Positions 1 through 12,757 of a DNA stretch of 64,000 bases are shown in pieces (position 1 is the first letter of the stretch; every line of letters starts with the position of its first letter). A model generated the notes under the pieces. That model searched no databases and was not told where the DNA came from. It worked only from the letters and a program-made list of their open reading frames with translations. The position numbers were made by a program, and so were the translations under genes. The DNA is taken from positions 20,660,501 to 20,724,500 of the forward strand of contig CM065389.1 in NCBI GenBank assembly GCA_033060915.1, in the 5' to 3' direction. Source of the stretch: Euryodendron excelsum (lineage: Eukaryota; Streptophyta; Magnoliopsida; Ericales; Pentaphylacaceae).

Positions 1-1044
1 AAACTTCCCTGGTCAATGAGTAATCTCTTCACGTCACAACCTGTCATTCGTAGAGTAACGAGCAACGCATCATTATGGGGAGTTTGAACTCCCATGAGAT
101 CTTCCTCCTTAAAGGTTATGACCGCGCTGTCACTGCCGACCGTGACTTTCTTGGGAGGGGGGCTTATCTACATCACCTCTCGCAGGTGCACGGCTTTTCG
201 AATATTGGCCCGGTACTTGTGCTGGTTGATAACTTCTGACTTTGCCGATCTATGCAGCACGTTGATCACCCGGACTATTTCAGCTCAGTCTTCTTTCGGG
301 GGGGGGGGGGGTTTGGTGGCCAGACGAGTCAGTGTTATCGTTGCCGGAGGGAATTTCGTTCCCTCATCCGGCGGCATGAACTCCTCTTCTCCCTAAGAGG
401 CTGGTACTCGTGTTTATTTAGACCTTCTCATAGATGACGCCAGTTGTAATTGAGATTTCTAGGAAGGCCTGGCCGATCACTTAAACCAATATCGATGAGT
501 TTCCAACCTGCTGTTGTAGAGAGATAAAAGAGTTAGAATGGGTCGACCCTCTTTGGACCGATCACACTCTGACAGTCAAGTTAGTTATCTTCTCCCAGAA
601 TAGAGTAAAATTCACAAGTGTATATGACTTAGTTGGATTGATCATACCTTCCTGTCTCATAACTCTGGTATTTATAGTGTGGCGTTTTCTGTTGAGCCTA
701 ACTGATAATCGTGACTCATTGCTCAGGTCTATGCCGGCTAGAGCCGGCTAATTGGACATAATTTCTCCTGTTCGCTTTGCTAGAGCTTGACTGATTGGAC
801 GTGAGCATCGTCGGTTGTGTGCAGCGCCTCCCCCGTATTGAATGCAGGCCTGTTCTCTATTTAATGTTATGTCCCTCTGTATGATTACACCCCTAAGCTG
901 GGCTAAGAGGGTTTCAGCTTGGGCGGACGAAATAACCTGGGCCTGCAGCGTAATACTCACCCCTAGGCTGTCCCAGGCTTAATTTAGCAGTGCCAATCAG
1001 TTTGGGCTTACTTAACTAGTTTGGGCCTGTATTTATTTGACCCA
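1..1044 (-). mobile_element. Ty3/gypsy retrotransposon, 5' end (LTR plus leader), runs off the left edge
   Basis: The LTR is 445-1044, starting TGTAATTG and ending near TTGACCCA. Just left of it, at 424-442, is a primer-site-like stretch reading TGGCGTCATCTATGAGAAG on the minus strand. The internal region therefore lies to the left and the element is on the minus strand. A second member of the family, at 35,757-37,060, matches across the leader and LTR (GGCTGGTACTCGT, TAGACCTTC, TAGGAAGG, GGGCC..TTTGACCCAC), which defines the boundaries. A G run of about 14 lies near 299-312. I see no intact gag in 1-440, and the short open frames there look incidental. The target duplication cannot be tested because the other end is outside the window. 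Confidence 0.7.
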
Positions 1045-1328
1045 CGTATACATATACATTATATATGAACAACAATAAATAGGATATAAAGGTGTATAAA
1101 ATTTCATTTTCGGTGGTGGTGTGTGATTTCTTTATTGGGCTTTGGTTGTTTGGGTAGTTCCAGTGGAACCACCGGAGGGAAAGAGAGAGAAAGGGGTTTT
1201 GATTCTGGCTGTGGGTTATGGGGTGGGTGATCTAGTGTTTTGAGCTTAACATTCTTTGAGTGAAATGATGATGTGGCACAAGATGATTTGAAGACATTAA
1301 ATGATTGTATTATTTTAAATAAAATACA
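1045..1328. other. Unassigned intergenic stretch
   Basis: AT-rich start followed by a G-rich patch (about 1,110-1,240) with no open frame I recognise. It lies between a gypsy LTR and a MITE-like element. No gene is supported. Confidence 0.4.
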
Positions 1329-1555
1329 GGTAAATCACTTTAAATTGTATTAATTGTACAAGGGCAGCCTTGACATTTAAAATTTTTAGAGAGATGACAT
1401 TAGCCCTTTCCATCCATATCTGTAACGGTCGTGTGACAGAGGGGAGGTTCTTGCATATTGCCGGATAAAGTAAGGAAGGATAGTATTATTTTAGATATCT
1501 CAAGGAAACTGTCTGAAATTGTTCAATACCTCAAGGGAGGTGATTGTAATTTACC
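1329..1555. mobile_element. MITE-like element with GGTAAAT termini
   Basis: It begins GGTAAATCACTTTAA and ends TTGTAATTTACC, so the ends form a short inverted repeat (GGTAAAT/ATTTACC). It is about 227 bp and non-coding. The pairing extends loosely inward (CTCAAGGGAGGTGATTGTAATTTACC). No clean target duplication was found (flanks TAAAATACA and TATAAAGAA). The assignment rests on terminal structure only. Confidence 0.45.
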
Positions 1556-1607
1556 TATAAAGAAACAGTAAACTGCGATTATAGACATGACCACCGGACT
1601 ATATGCA

Positions 1608-2361
1608 GGTACATAACCATTTTGTCCCTCTAATTTTGTTTTAAATTTCAATATCAATACTCAACTTTAATTTTTTTTTTATTATTTAAGCCTCTAATTT
1701 TTAAAAAGCAAATCAATGTGGTCTAATATCTCAAAGTAGGCAAGAAAATTAATGATCAATTACACGTTGGCCCTCTAAGCTGCGATTTAATATCACTTTA
1801 ACTCATTGAACTAAGAATCATTACATTTTCATCATCATAAAATTTCAAATTAGGAGTTCGTTTGGTGAAATTATGTACTAATCTTTGAAGCAAAGAGAAA
1901 AAATAATTTTCCAACTATAAAATATTATGAACCCTCTCAAAATGTCTAAGAAATAGTCAAAATTATCTACAAAATCTTACATGTGTTCACCACAAATTAT
2001 TAGCCCGCATCAAGGATATTGTTGAAGCTACATATTTGTTAACTACATTGAAAAAAATTATTATTTTGTATCAAATCAAAAAGGCTATTAATTTGTTTCT
2101 TTTGTTAATAGTGTCAACACAAACTTAAATTTTAATAACTTAGGGATAAAAATGTAATGATTTTAAGTTTAGCGGGTAAAGTAAAACTGAAACATAGTTG
2201 ATAGGGTCGTATAATTAATCTTTAATTTTTCTCACTATTTTGAAATGTTGGACAATATTAATGTATTATTAAAAATTGAAAAGCTTAAATAGAATAAATT
2301 AAAACTAAAGAATGACATTAAAAACTGGGGTAAAGTTAGAGGATTAAAATGATACTTTACC
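1608..2361. mobile_element. Long-TIR non-autonomous DNA transposon, copy 1
   Basis: The two ends are inverted copies over roughly 200 bp or more. The left end reads GGTACATAACCATTTTGTCC. The reverse complement of the right end reads GGTAAAGTATCATTTTAATCC. The similarity continues through blocks such as TTTAAGCCTCTAA, GATCAATTACACG and AATCATTACATTTT. It is non-coding. A diverged relative with the same inner block (GCAAAGAGAAAAAATAATTTT) lies at about 44,604-45,721. Long terminal repeats suggest a Mutator-like family, but no convincing 9-bp target duplication is visible. Confidence 0.6.
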
Positions 2362-2366
2362 TATAC

Positions 2367-2404
<38 letters not shown>
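2362..2404. repeat. (AT)n microsatellite
   Basis: Alternating TA/CATA dinucleotides immediately follow the long-TIR element. Simple repeat, no coding content. Confidence 0.85.
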
Positions 2405-3724
2405 CCATATTTAATAGTAATGTCATATTAGGGATATGTTTAACATATCACTGAAATATCAGGATGACTAAACCTATAGAAAATGTTAGGTGTGTAGTAA
2501 AAACCAAAAGAAGATTTTAATGTCTAGTAAATGATTCGTTTGTGTCCAATTAATTATTAAGATTCAGATATTTTCTATTTTCTGACTGATCATGAATAAT
2601 GCATGATAGTCATATCAAACATTGTCCCAATCATTTTTTTTTCATTTTTTTCATTCATATTAGGCAGAAGCCCATAAATTGAAAAAATATATTGTCAATG
2701 GAGGAAAAACGATAGCCTCAGTTTCGCAATATCAAGTAATTGGAATTCATTTGCGGTGCTGGAGGAAATAAAAATAATAATAATCATATGTTTAAACATA
2801 TGAGTATGTAAACACTTCAACCAATTTCAATCAACAGCTTTTTCACCAAATGGTACTTACATTTGATCCATCTATCTCCAGTATCTCTACAGATTTCACA
2901 CCGTACTCATGATATTGCTGTTCAGTGCGACTACTGGCGGAGGCAAGGGTCCAGAGGGCAATTGCCCCCCTGAAATTCTTGCAAATTTCTCTTACTGACA
3001 TTGTATTTTCATTGTTAATTGATGCATAAGAGCAAAAGGCAGTATGAAAATTACGATAAATTAAGAGCCAGTGTTTAATTGATTAAAAAAATACACAATC
3101 ACGTGGTCTTTTACATCTGAGTTAGCAACCAACTAAAAAGGATTCTTTAAGAAAAGGCTACTTATACAGGTAATTGATTACATGTACTAAGGTAAGTGCA
3201 TATATTTAGAATCACTTACTAAAACACACCCAAAAAAAAAAAAAAAAAAAAAAAAAGTAAGAAAGCTAATAAATTTTGAGTTTTGTTTATTCAAGAATTA
3301 GGAAAGCTTACAGTTATGAATATTACAATGTTGTATATTGACTTTGATTCATTTGATATTCAAGTCAAGAAAAATGCAAATTCTAAAATGTTTACAAGAT
3401 TCTTATTTTTTTAATGTATATTTTCAATTTTGAGAATATTGTTTTTCTTGATAATATTCAATCTCCTCGTTCTTTGGATACATCTTTGGACCCATTTTTC
3501 ATTCGGGAACAATGGGCTAAACGCTTTTTATCATTAACTATTTTGGAATGAAGTAATTGAAACTTTAAATTGTGTTATGAAAGATCTTAAATAATTGACA
3601 ATTATTTTGAAGCAAGAGAAATAATATAGTGTTGAAATAGAGAAATTATATAATTTTTATAAATGGAGAAAAAATATCAGTTGCTCGCACAGCAAGTCTA
3701 GTATATGTAGTCTGAACTCTTGGG
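2405..3724. other. Unassigned AT-rich stretch with a hAT-like terminal fragment
   Basis: No open frame of note. At about 2,931-2,985, CTACTGGCGGAGGCAAGG followed by GGGCAATTGCCCCCC resembles the termini of plant hAT-type non-autonomous elements. A homopolymer A run lies near 3,231-3,256. The opposite end of that element could not be identified with confidence. Confidence 0.35.
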
Positions 3725-5077
3725 TGATTTGACCATGCTCAAAATATGACAATTTATTAACACTCAAGTACAAGTACGGTGAAGCAGTAAATACAATTCG
3801 GTAAGACCGCAGTCGATCTACAGGGAACAGTTATCCAAATATGCAAAGTTAAGTATTAAAATTTATCCACAGTAAAATATTAGATACCCACTAAATCACG
3901 TTAAACACCATAGTGTTGTAGTGAGTTCAGTTGGAATTTAAGACGACCGGTTTAAATTTTACCTTGAAGAGAATTGATGAGAATAAAACAAGTGCCGCAG
4001 AAAATAGTAACCAAAATAAAATAGATATTTTTGAGAGATTTGATGGTTGTGAAACTAGACTTTAAATAAAATTTAATAAAATGGTCTTAGATGCAATTGA
4101 TCTAATCACTTGATTCACTCAAAATTCTAATGGAAGTTTTATATCTCAAATCAATGGTTTCGTTTTGAGCCTTTGATTCTGAAGATTTAGCTTTTAGAAC
4201 AGAAATTCTATAAAAATTAAATCTAGAATAATAAAATTAAATTTATAAATTCATACCATTGATTTGTGTATTAACTATACCAAATTAAGATTTGTGCATC
4301 AAAATTACCAAACTTAGTCAAGAATCTAAGTTTTCTCAAAAATTTAAAATTTAATTACCAAAAGATGAAAAATTTTAAATATAAACAATGAAAACTCAAT
4401 TATCTTCATTGATATTTCAATATTCTCAAATGATCTTCACAATTGACTCTAAAAATTAAACTATCTACTCATAGTATCGAAAAGACATGATTTGTAAAAA
4501 ACTTCATAGCTAAAAAGGTTTATTACAACAAAATAACAGTAAGAAAAAGACTGAAAAATTAACTGGCTGAACAACTACTAACAAATTAACTAACTAAAAG
4601 AAAATGGAAAGAGAGTTTTTAGCCGAATGGCTCTCTAACTCTCTGCTCTCTCCCCTCGATGGCTTCTTTAACGAATGCCTCTTTTTATAGACAAAGAAGT
4701 ATTTTTTTATTATTATTTTTTTTCCTCCTTCTTACCTCCTCCACCTTTCTTTCTTTTCTTTTCTTTTTTGTTTTCTTCTCCCTGGTCGCCTCACTTGCAC
4801 ACCTATATATATATATATATATATTATATTAACATATAAAGTAAAAGATAATCTTATAATATATAAAGTAAAAGATATTTTATAATACACACCCACTCAT
4901 ATAAATAATGTACATCACCTTATTATATTTTACTTAATTTTATCTTCAAATCTGTTTAAAGTGTGTAAAACGTGACAAATACTACCTTTATATAAAAAAT
5001 AATAAATAATACACAAATAATAGTTAATATTAGCATGTAATTAAGTACTCTAATTTGTACTTTTTAGAGTATAATCA
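3725..5077 (-). repeat. 3' LTR of the Athila-type element
   Basis: It starts TGATTTGACC and ends GAGTATAATCA, with the TGAT..ATCA inverted ends expected of an LTR. It aligns along its length with 15,477-16,914: shared blocks include GTAAAATATTAGATACCCACTAA, TTTACCTTGAAGAG and TTTTAGAGTATAATCA. A (TA)n run near 4,805-4,825 is shorter than in the partner. Confidence 0.88.
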
Positions 5078-7140
5078 CACTCCTAACTAAGCTTTTGCTA
5101 GTCCCTAATAAAACAATGAACACACTTGAAAAGAAATACTTCACTTTCGTAGGGATTACGAGTACATTTAGTATATACACCAAGCTTTTAAACTCCTAGA
5201 TTATTCTTAGTGGACGAGTGGTGTCTCATAAGGGTTTTCAGTAATGATACCCACAAACATCAAAATGTGGTCTATAAATAAGGATAATGAGGAAAAAAAA
5301 ATATTACATGTATCAAAACACAAACATATTCTGTATATCTTACTTGTTAATACACAAGCAAGATAATATCTTAGAATGACATATAAGAGGTTTTTGTGTG
5401 TGCGCGATCATTACATGATAAGAAAAGCATTACAACATTAAAACATAGATATATCCTTTAAGTTTTGATTCAACCTCACTAGATATTCTCTTAGAAAGAA
5501 AGAATATAAGCATCTCACACTAGTTGTCCTTACAAAAAAGTAAATATAACGTAAAATCAAAAGAGACAACCATAAAGAAATGACGTGAATATATCGTGGA
5601 AGACAATTTGGCATAGCTCCATGAAAGAATACTCAATGTTAAAACTACAAAAACAATTGATACGTGAATTCTTTACAAAATGAATGAACAAATAATGTAC
5701 ACATCAAATCTTCAAGGACTTTGTTCAGGTTGTAACTTGGTCATAAGGTTTAAGGTAGGGAAAAAGAAAAGATAAAAGACTCAAAACATGTGTGATCAAG
5801 GCATGAATTGATCAATGAATACATTATTTCATTTCCACTATTTCATTTAATATTTTTTTTCAATAAACAACCTCCTTTTCTTCTTCATTTTCTTTCTTTC
5901 TTTTTTTTTACTTCTTTTTTTTTTTGTTTTTGTTTTTCTCTTCGCTGCTATTTTTTTTTTTTATTAAATTGCAAAAACATCTCCTCTTTAACTTTCACAA
6001 GTGAAGATACTTGTATTCTTATATTTAGAAACAAAACTTTAACAATGATATATGTAACAAGAGAGGAAAAAAAATAGGCTTAAAGATGATTTCAAGAGAA
6101 TTATTTCAACAAAGAAATCTGTAGCTTAAAAAATCAAAGATGGCCTCGATTCATTTTTTAAAGTGCACAACAGCTAAAAATTCTAAGAGTTCAACATATT
6201 TAATTACTTAAGCAATTAAAACAATCAAGGTAAATACAAATATAATCGAGTAATTGAATGAGTGATGTAGAAGAAATTCATCAAGAATAAATGTAAACAC
6301 TTAGAAAGGCTTTATTGGCTTTAAAGCTCACTTGGTGAATAATCTCCACTTTTATAAGGATGAAATTGTACAATATATAAAAATACTAAACTTATCATGA
6401 TATGATAATGAGTTATGTAAAATAAACTCTTTTTATTTGTTAAAATAAAATCTTGCAATTGTATGAAAAAGAAAAGATAAAACAAAAATTATGCTAAAGT
6501 AAATAAAAACATGTTTCAACAAATCCCCAAAATTCAAATTTGCATTTCATATAAAACTATACAAAATTATAAAACACTCTTCTTTTTTTTCCCTTTTTGT
6601 TTTTGAAAATTAATTTCAAACCTGCAAAAATAAACACAAGCATTCTGCAAAACATATGTATAGACAAATAAAATAAGAAATTACAAAAAAAAGTATACAA
6701 ATACACTGTACAACGACTAGTCATAACAAAGTCGAGCTAACCCTTTAACATCCAAATCATGGTAGTCCACAGTTCTGATGCAACCCAAGTGTCTCAATGC
6801 CTCGACATTTACTCTACCCTTAAGAATGTCTAAGTAAACCATCTAATTCCCTGACATTAATCGGTTGCTCCATTTGCCATTTTTATCTACACACGTATGT
6901 CTAGCACAATGATGACACCTATTTAGTCTGTTTACTCTTCTCTTACAAGTCAGAGTACTACAACCAATAAGAGGTTAAGGTTGGTTCTCTTAGAGTTAAA
7001 CTCTCATCACCACTCTTGCACAACAAATTATTTCACCACTAACACCGAGTGGAAGTATCAAATCAACATAACATGGAAATGTAAGCACTCGACTATCTAT
7101 ATAAGAAAACATGATACTATTTAGTTCTTCAACATCTGCT
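5078..7140 (-). other. 3' internal non-coding region of the Athila-type element
   Basis: No recognisable protein is encoded here; the open frames are T-rich artefacts. Several blocks are shared with 25,452-26,900 of the LARD-like element. Examples are TTTGCTAGTCCCTA, TATACAC.AAGC.TTTAAAC, GGGTTTTCAGT.ATGATACCC, and ATAATCTCCACT near 6,343. The first bases beside the LTR (CACTCCTAACTAAG on the plus strand) are where the polypurine tract should lie, but it is degenerate. Confidence 0.55.
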
Positions 7141-7362
7141 AGTCACAAAAATAAAGTAATATAAGATAATAACACAATTAATGAACGTGCCCCTCCCCCC
7201 CAACTATACAACAGCCACAACCGCAAGGCGAAAATGTAAGAAACAGGATGGGAGACAAACTTGGGTGGGAAGAAAGGTCCATTCCCTTCAATTAAAGATA
7301 AACTAGTTACCAAATCAAATAAATAAACTAAACTAACTGTACAAACTGATTGGGTGTTGCTA

Positions 7363-8560
7363 CTACTCAAGCAATGGTGGATCCATAAGATCCACACTTT
7401 TAATAAAAGTTACAAAGTTCTCTAAGTAAGGCTTCAATCTTTGTCCATTGACTTTAAAAACATTTCCATTGTTGGATTTCTCAATTTCTACCGCTCTATG
7501 CAATGACACATCTCTTACCAGATAAGGTCTAGACCATTTACTCTTCAATTTGTCCAAAAACAAGTGCAACCGGAAATTGTAAAGTAAAACTTTTTGACTA
7601 ACATGAAAAGACTTACGAAGGATGTATTGGTCATGAAATGTCTTCATCTTGGCGTTAGAAATTTTTGCATTCCCATAAGCATAATTTCAAACCTCAAGTT
7701 CATTGAGTTGTAGCTTCTTAGTCAGGTTAACCTCATCTAAATTTTCATTGAATTGGCAAATGGCCCAATAAACTTTGTGCTCAATTTTCACTGAAAAGAT
7801 GACATGATTTTTCATACACAAGCTTGTAAAGAGGAGCACCTAACATAGTTTTGTAAGCAATTCTATAAGCCTACAACGTATCCACTAACCTTAAAGACCA
7901 GTCCTTGCGTTTACAATTTACAGTTTTATTAAGAATGTGCTTAGTCTCCCGGTTAACTAACTCAACTTGGCCACTAGTTTGGGGATGATAAGGTATAATA
8001 ATATTGTGAATGATCTTCTACTTTCACATTAACATTCCGACGGGTTTATTACAAAAGTGAGTGCCACCCTTACAAATGATAACACGAGGCATACCAAAGT
8101 GAGAAAAGATATTTTCCTTTAAGAACTTGACCACAACACGGTGATCATTGGTGCGAAAAACAACGACCTCCACCCACTTAGACACATAGTCAATGGCCAC
8201 AAAAATGTAAAGGAATCCAAACGAATTTTTAAATCAATACCCCAACAATCAAATATCTCAAGAGTAAGGATGGGGTTCAGAGACATCATGTGTCTTCTAA
8301 TCGGACTTCCTAGCCGTTGACATCTATCACAGGAGGTGCAAAAAGTAAGAACATCATGAGATATGGTGGGCTAATATAAGCCAGATTGCAGAATCTTTGC
8401 AACAGTCTTTTTCGAACTAAAGTGTCCACCACAAACATAGGAGTGATAAAACTCTATAAAAGATTGAAACTCATTGTTGAGGATACACTAACGAATTATC
8501 TTATTGGGACAATACTTAAACAAGTATGGATCATCCCAGAAGAAATACCTCACATTTCTG
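7363..8560 (-). pseudogene. Athila integrase (broken)
   Basis: Read on the minus strand from 8,560 down, the frame gives DDPYLFKYCP, then a zinc-binding region with GGHFSSKKTVAKILQ and TFCTSCDRCQ. It continues with the core start EIFDCWGIDL and, after frame breaks, the C-terminal block SFHVSQKVLLYNFRL (open frame 7,363-7,647). These follow the usual order of a retroviral-type integrase, which would insert the DNA copy into the host genome. Stops occur within the zinc-finger part (for example after NKIIR) and the core is frameshifted, so no active enzyme is possible. The match to the Athila group is from remembered family motifs. Confidence 0.8.
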
Positions 8561-8568
8561 AAGAATTT

Positions 8569-9202
8569 TTATTTATCTAAGTAAGACCAATGTGACGGTA
8601 TCTTATCAGTAGCCAAAAAGTTAGCTACATCAGCGAACCATGGAATAGTTGCTTGAGAAAGTGCTTGGATTTGAAAAAGATGCTCATCCGAAAAATACTC
8701 ATTGATATGGAGAGTATCTTTGGCTTCCTCATCAATAGGAAGGCGTGACAAATAGTCAGCAACTACATTCTCTATCCCTTTCTTGTCTCGAATTTCAATG
8801 TAAAACTTTTATAACAAAAGAATTCAACGAATGAGGCATGACTTTACATCAGCCTTGATAAGCAAGTACTTTAATGCAGAATGGTTAGTATGTCTGATTT
8901 CTAATGACCTACCAAGTACGACCAAAATTTATCTAATGCAAAAATGACTGCAAGGAGTTCCTTTTCAGTTTTGGTATAATTCATTTGGGCTTCATTCAAG
9001 ATTTTGCTTGCATAATAGATAACATAAGGTTTTTTGTCCACTCTCTACCCCAAAACTGCTCCTACAGTATAATCACTAGCATTACACATCAACTCGAAAG
9101 GTGACGAACAATCGGGTGATCGAATGATAGGCGTAGTTGTCAACAACTCTTTAAGCTTATCGAAAGCTTCTTGGCATTTAGACATCCATTCAAATGAAAC
9201 TT
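8569..9202 (-). pseudogene. Athila RNase H / pol connection region (broken)
   Basis: The minus-strand frame beginning just left of the nested LTR reads VSFEWMSKCQEAFDKLK, then PIIRSPDCSSPFELMCNA and SDYTVGAVLG. This is the RT-RNase H junction typical of Ty3/gypsy pol. Further along, LSRLPIDEEAKDT marks the linker between RNase H and integrase. The reading frame is interrupted by stops and by the solo LTR at 9,208-10,709, which separates it from the RT part at 10,710-11,686. Confidence 0.75.
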
Positions 9203-9207
9203 TTTTT

Positions 9208-10709
9208 TGTTGACACTATACCTTGATTTTGATGATAACTAAACCTTGTGTTAGTTTACTAATACATTTAATTTGCATGAAAATTAATAAGGATTATAAT
9301 TTAGACTTAAAGTCTAATTCATATCAAAATAGATGCACAATATTTACAAGTTCAAGCAATACACCAAAAGTCAAGCCTTGCACCCAAACAGAGCAATTGC
9401 ACCCATTCAAACTTCCAACAAATGATTTGCATTCGAAGAGATTGAATGTGCTTAAAGGAAAACTTCATTGAGTGTGAAAAGACTAAATGAAGATGACTTT
9501 AATTCAAAGAGATTGAAGGTGTTCAAAAAAAGAATTCATCATGTCTGCAAAAATCCCTATAAAGAAATCAAAAGAGAACTACATCAGAGCTGTGAAGATT
9601 CATTAAAATTGATGTGTATTAAAGGTGCTCAAAAGTAAACATCATCAAGCTTCTAAAGACCTAATGAATTTGACTTGAACTCGAAGAAATTGAAGCTGAT
9701 TCAAATAAAGAATTCATCATGTGTGCAAAAACTTCTTAAAGAATCCAAGAAAAGATTTAGAATAAACTAAAGTGAATTCAATCCAAATTGAATTGAAGAC
9801 ATTCTTGGATTGAAGACTTTGAAGTATCATCATACCTCAAAGAAAAGATCCCTTGAAGATTTAAGTGTTTTTTGAAGAACATCATACCTTAAAGAGAAGA
9901 TCTCTTGAATATCCCCAGATTATTTGAAGCAAAACTAATCAAAGAAAGCATGAAGGACATTTTCTGCGTGATGTGTCGACATATGAAGACAGTGGACAAA
10001 TTCTGAGAAATGCAGACTTGATATGTCAACACATGAAAGTCAAATGTCGATACCTGGGGACTAACGGCTATATTTTTAAACGTTATATTGAAGTGGGTGT
10101 ACATTTAATGAAGCTCCAACAACCTCCAAATATATAAGCCTCCAAATATATTTATGGACAAGAGATATAATATTCATTAATTAATTGAACTGAAAAATCT
10201 GAAAATTCTCTTTGTCTTCAAGTTGGTTGTTAATGAGCTATTCAATTCTCATTCACTCTTCATAGAGAGTTTGTATTTTGTTTGTATATCTTTTATATAC
10301 TTGTAAGTGAGAGTTGGAGTGTTCTCTTGTAACATAAAAATACTTGTAAGTTGAAGTGGATCTTAGACAAAACCACTTAGTAGCTGGAAGAACTGGGAAG
10401 AAATTTTTGTGTAAAAGTAAGCTGAGCACTTTGGAAATCAGCATCTACTCTGTAATTGAAGATTGCATAGTGGAAGAAGACTTCAAGGGGATCTTGGGGT
10501 GAGGACGTAGATCACAAGTTATGGTTGAATCTCAATAATTCTTGGTGGGCTTTTTTATACTCTGTTTTCATTTTGTTATTGATTACATTGCATTGCATAT
10601 ATCTTGAACTACTGTTCCATTTATTAGATTAATTTTAATTAATCTTAATTGCTTTAATTTTTAATAAACCCGATTCACCCCTCCTTTTGGGTTGCCTTTT
10701 GGGCCAACA
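9208..10709 (+). mobile_element. Ty1-copia-like solo LTR inserted in Athila pol
   Basis: It begins TGTTGACACTATACC and ends TTTTGGGCCAACA, giving TGTTG..CAACA inverted ends. Near the right end are features common in copia LTRs: GGGGTGAGGACGTAGATCAC and CACCCCTCCTTTTGGGTTGCC. A TATA-like ATATATAAG at about 10,130 points to transcription on the plus strand. The downstream flank is CTTTT. The upstream flank is C followed by a T run, consistent with a CTTTT duplication blurred by slippage. No internal region or second LTR is present, so this is a solo LTR. The open frames inside are incidental. Confidence 0.75.
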
Positions 10710-10722
10710 CTTTTGACAATAA

Positions 10723-11686
10723 ATGGCACATTGGACGAGAGATGGCACCAAATCCTGCTATGAATCGCCGGTAGAAACTAGCATGCCCAAGGAAAGATCG
10801 AATGTTTTCACAGTTCTAGGGGTAGGTAGTTTCTGGATCAGTTCAACTTTGACTTTATCTATCTCAATTCCCTTGCTAGACACGATGCGCCCAAGCACTA
10901 CACCTTGTGTCACTATTTAGTAGCACTTTTTCTAGTTTAGGATAAGGTTATTCTCCTCACATCTTTCCAACACTTTCTCGAGTGTTTCAAATAACTTTCA
11001 TAGGTATCTCTGTACACAGAAAAATCATCCATGAGAACCTTCAAAAATTTCTCCACCATATCATTAAAGATACTCATCATGTACCTTTGAAAGGTGGCCG
11101 GTGCATTACACAAGCCGAAGAGCATTCTTTTATAAGTATAAGTGCCAAAAGGATATATGAAGGTTATTTTATCTTAATCTTCTAAGACAATTTCAATTTG
11201 ATTGTACTTAGAGTACCCATTTAGAAAATAGTAAAAGGCTCGTCCTTCTACTCGTTCTAAGACTTGGTCCAAGAATAGGAGTGGGAAGTAGTCTTTTCTA
11301 GTAACAACATTCAGTCAACAGTAATCAATACGCATGCACCACCCAGTTTGAATCCTAGTAGGCAGTAGTTCATTTTTCCAATTTTGGATTTCAGTGACTC
11401 TATATTTCTTAGGAACAACTTGGGTTAAACTAACCCACTTTGAATTAGAGATAGGGTATATGATACCCACATCGAGAAACTTCAGTACTTCTCCTCTCAC
11501 AAATTCCTTCATTTTAGAATTTAAACACCTTTGTATTTGATGCACCGGTTTAGACTCTTTCTCAAGATATATGCGATGTGTGCATACAAGAGAACTAATA
11601 CCGTGAAAGTCTATAATGGTCCAACCTAAAACTTTTCTATAATTCTTTAGCACTTTCACAAGGCTCTTCTCTTGGCCTTCAGACAA
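10723..11686 (-). pseudogene. Athila reverse transcriptase (broken)
   Basis: On the minus strand, 11,686-11,315 encodes the fingers region: RGEVLKFLDVGIIYPIS, SKWVSLTQVVPKK, and RIQTGWCMRIDYC. The frame 11,125-10,937 carries LFGLCNAPATFQRYMMS and the catalytic block VLMDDFSVYRD, where the two aspartates of the polymerase site remain. Between them the frame is shifted. The solo LTR interrupts the 3' side at 10,709. The role was copying element RNA into DNA, but the protein is not translatable as one piece. Confidence 0.85.
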
Positions 11687-11850
11687 GGTAGAGGATATAA
11701 CAATAGGATAAGACTCATCTTCACCAAGGAATACATACTTAAATGTAAATGGTAAATGTTTTCTTTCCAGAGTGGGTGCTTTTGTTTAGAAGAGACAAGC
11801 TTTATGACACTAGGAATTAGAGGCTCAAATGAAAGGGTCCAGTGACCCAC

Positions 11851-12713
11851 TTACATACATTGTTCTCTCTCTATCCCTTCAGGAATTATGTCCCTAGTTT
11901 TAACACGGTCACAATCTAACCGGTCATGTGGCTTACTCAAAACAAGAGTTTTTTCAATAGGATCCTCAAAAAATTTACTCTCAAAGTACTCTTGCACAAT
12001 AGACTCAATGCAGTCTACTTCTCTAATATCCTCATACTCTCCCAGTTGTTTTTCAACTGAAATGATATTCATCTTTATAGTCATATTTCCAAATGACAAC
12101 TTTAACAGCCCATTCCTATAATGGATTACGGCATTATACGTCACTAGGAATGGTCGTCCTAAGATAACAGGAACTTGAGAATGAGCACTAATGCTCTCAA
12201 CCAGTTGTGTATTTAACACAATGAAATTCACTGGATAGTAAAACTTATCTATTTGAATGAGAACATCCTCCACAATACCCCTAAAATCCTAATAGATTTA
12301 TCAGTTAGTTGCAAGGTGACACATGTAGGGCGCAACTCACCTGATCCGAGTTGATGATAAACCGAATAAGGAAGTAGATTGACACTTGCTCTTAGATAAA
12401 AAAGGGCTCAATTTATCTTGTTTCCCCCTATTATACATGAAATAGTAGGATAACCGGGGTCCTTATACTTCAGTGGGGACTTACATTGCAAAATCGCACT
12501 TTGGCTCTTATTTATGAAGGTAATTTCCTTGACATATAACCTCCTTTTCACAGTACACAAGTTCTTCAAGATCTTGGCATAGGAGGAAATTTGCTTAATG
12601 GAATCTAAAATTAGAATATTGACCTTGACTGGTTTAAATACTTCATAAATTTCAAAATTCAGAACCTCATATTTTGGTTCGACCAATCTATAAAGAAACG
12701 GGGCAAATTTCAT
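11851..12713 (-). pseudogene. Athila aspartic protease (catalytic Asp lost)
   Basis: The upstream frame 12,713-12,408 reads LDSIKQISSYAKILKNLC and LKYKDPGYPTISCIIG, the conserved lead-in to the Athila protease. The active-site motif, normally DLGASVNLLP, reads YLRASVNLLP around 12,375-12,400, so the catalytic aspartate has become tyrosine. The frame 12,273-11,851 then gives SQVPVILGRPFLVTYNA and GLLKLSFGNMT, the C-terminal lobe. This protease would process the Gag-Pol polyprotein, and the copy is inactive. The two halves are in different frames. Confidence 0.78.
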
Positions 12714-12757
12714 AACATCAATGCCCTCATCTTCAGATGCTCTAGTTGGCTCTAAAA

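Noticed and set aside
94..437. Plus-strand open frames at the left edge
   Set aside because: They lie antisense in the leader of a gypsy element and cross a G run. No family resemblance.
5808..6077. Phe-rich 89-codon open frame
   Set aside because: It is a T-homopolymer translation in the non-coding 3' part of the Athila element.
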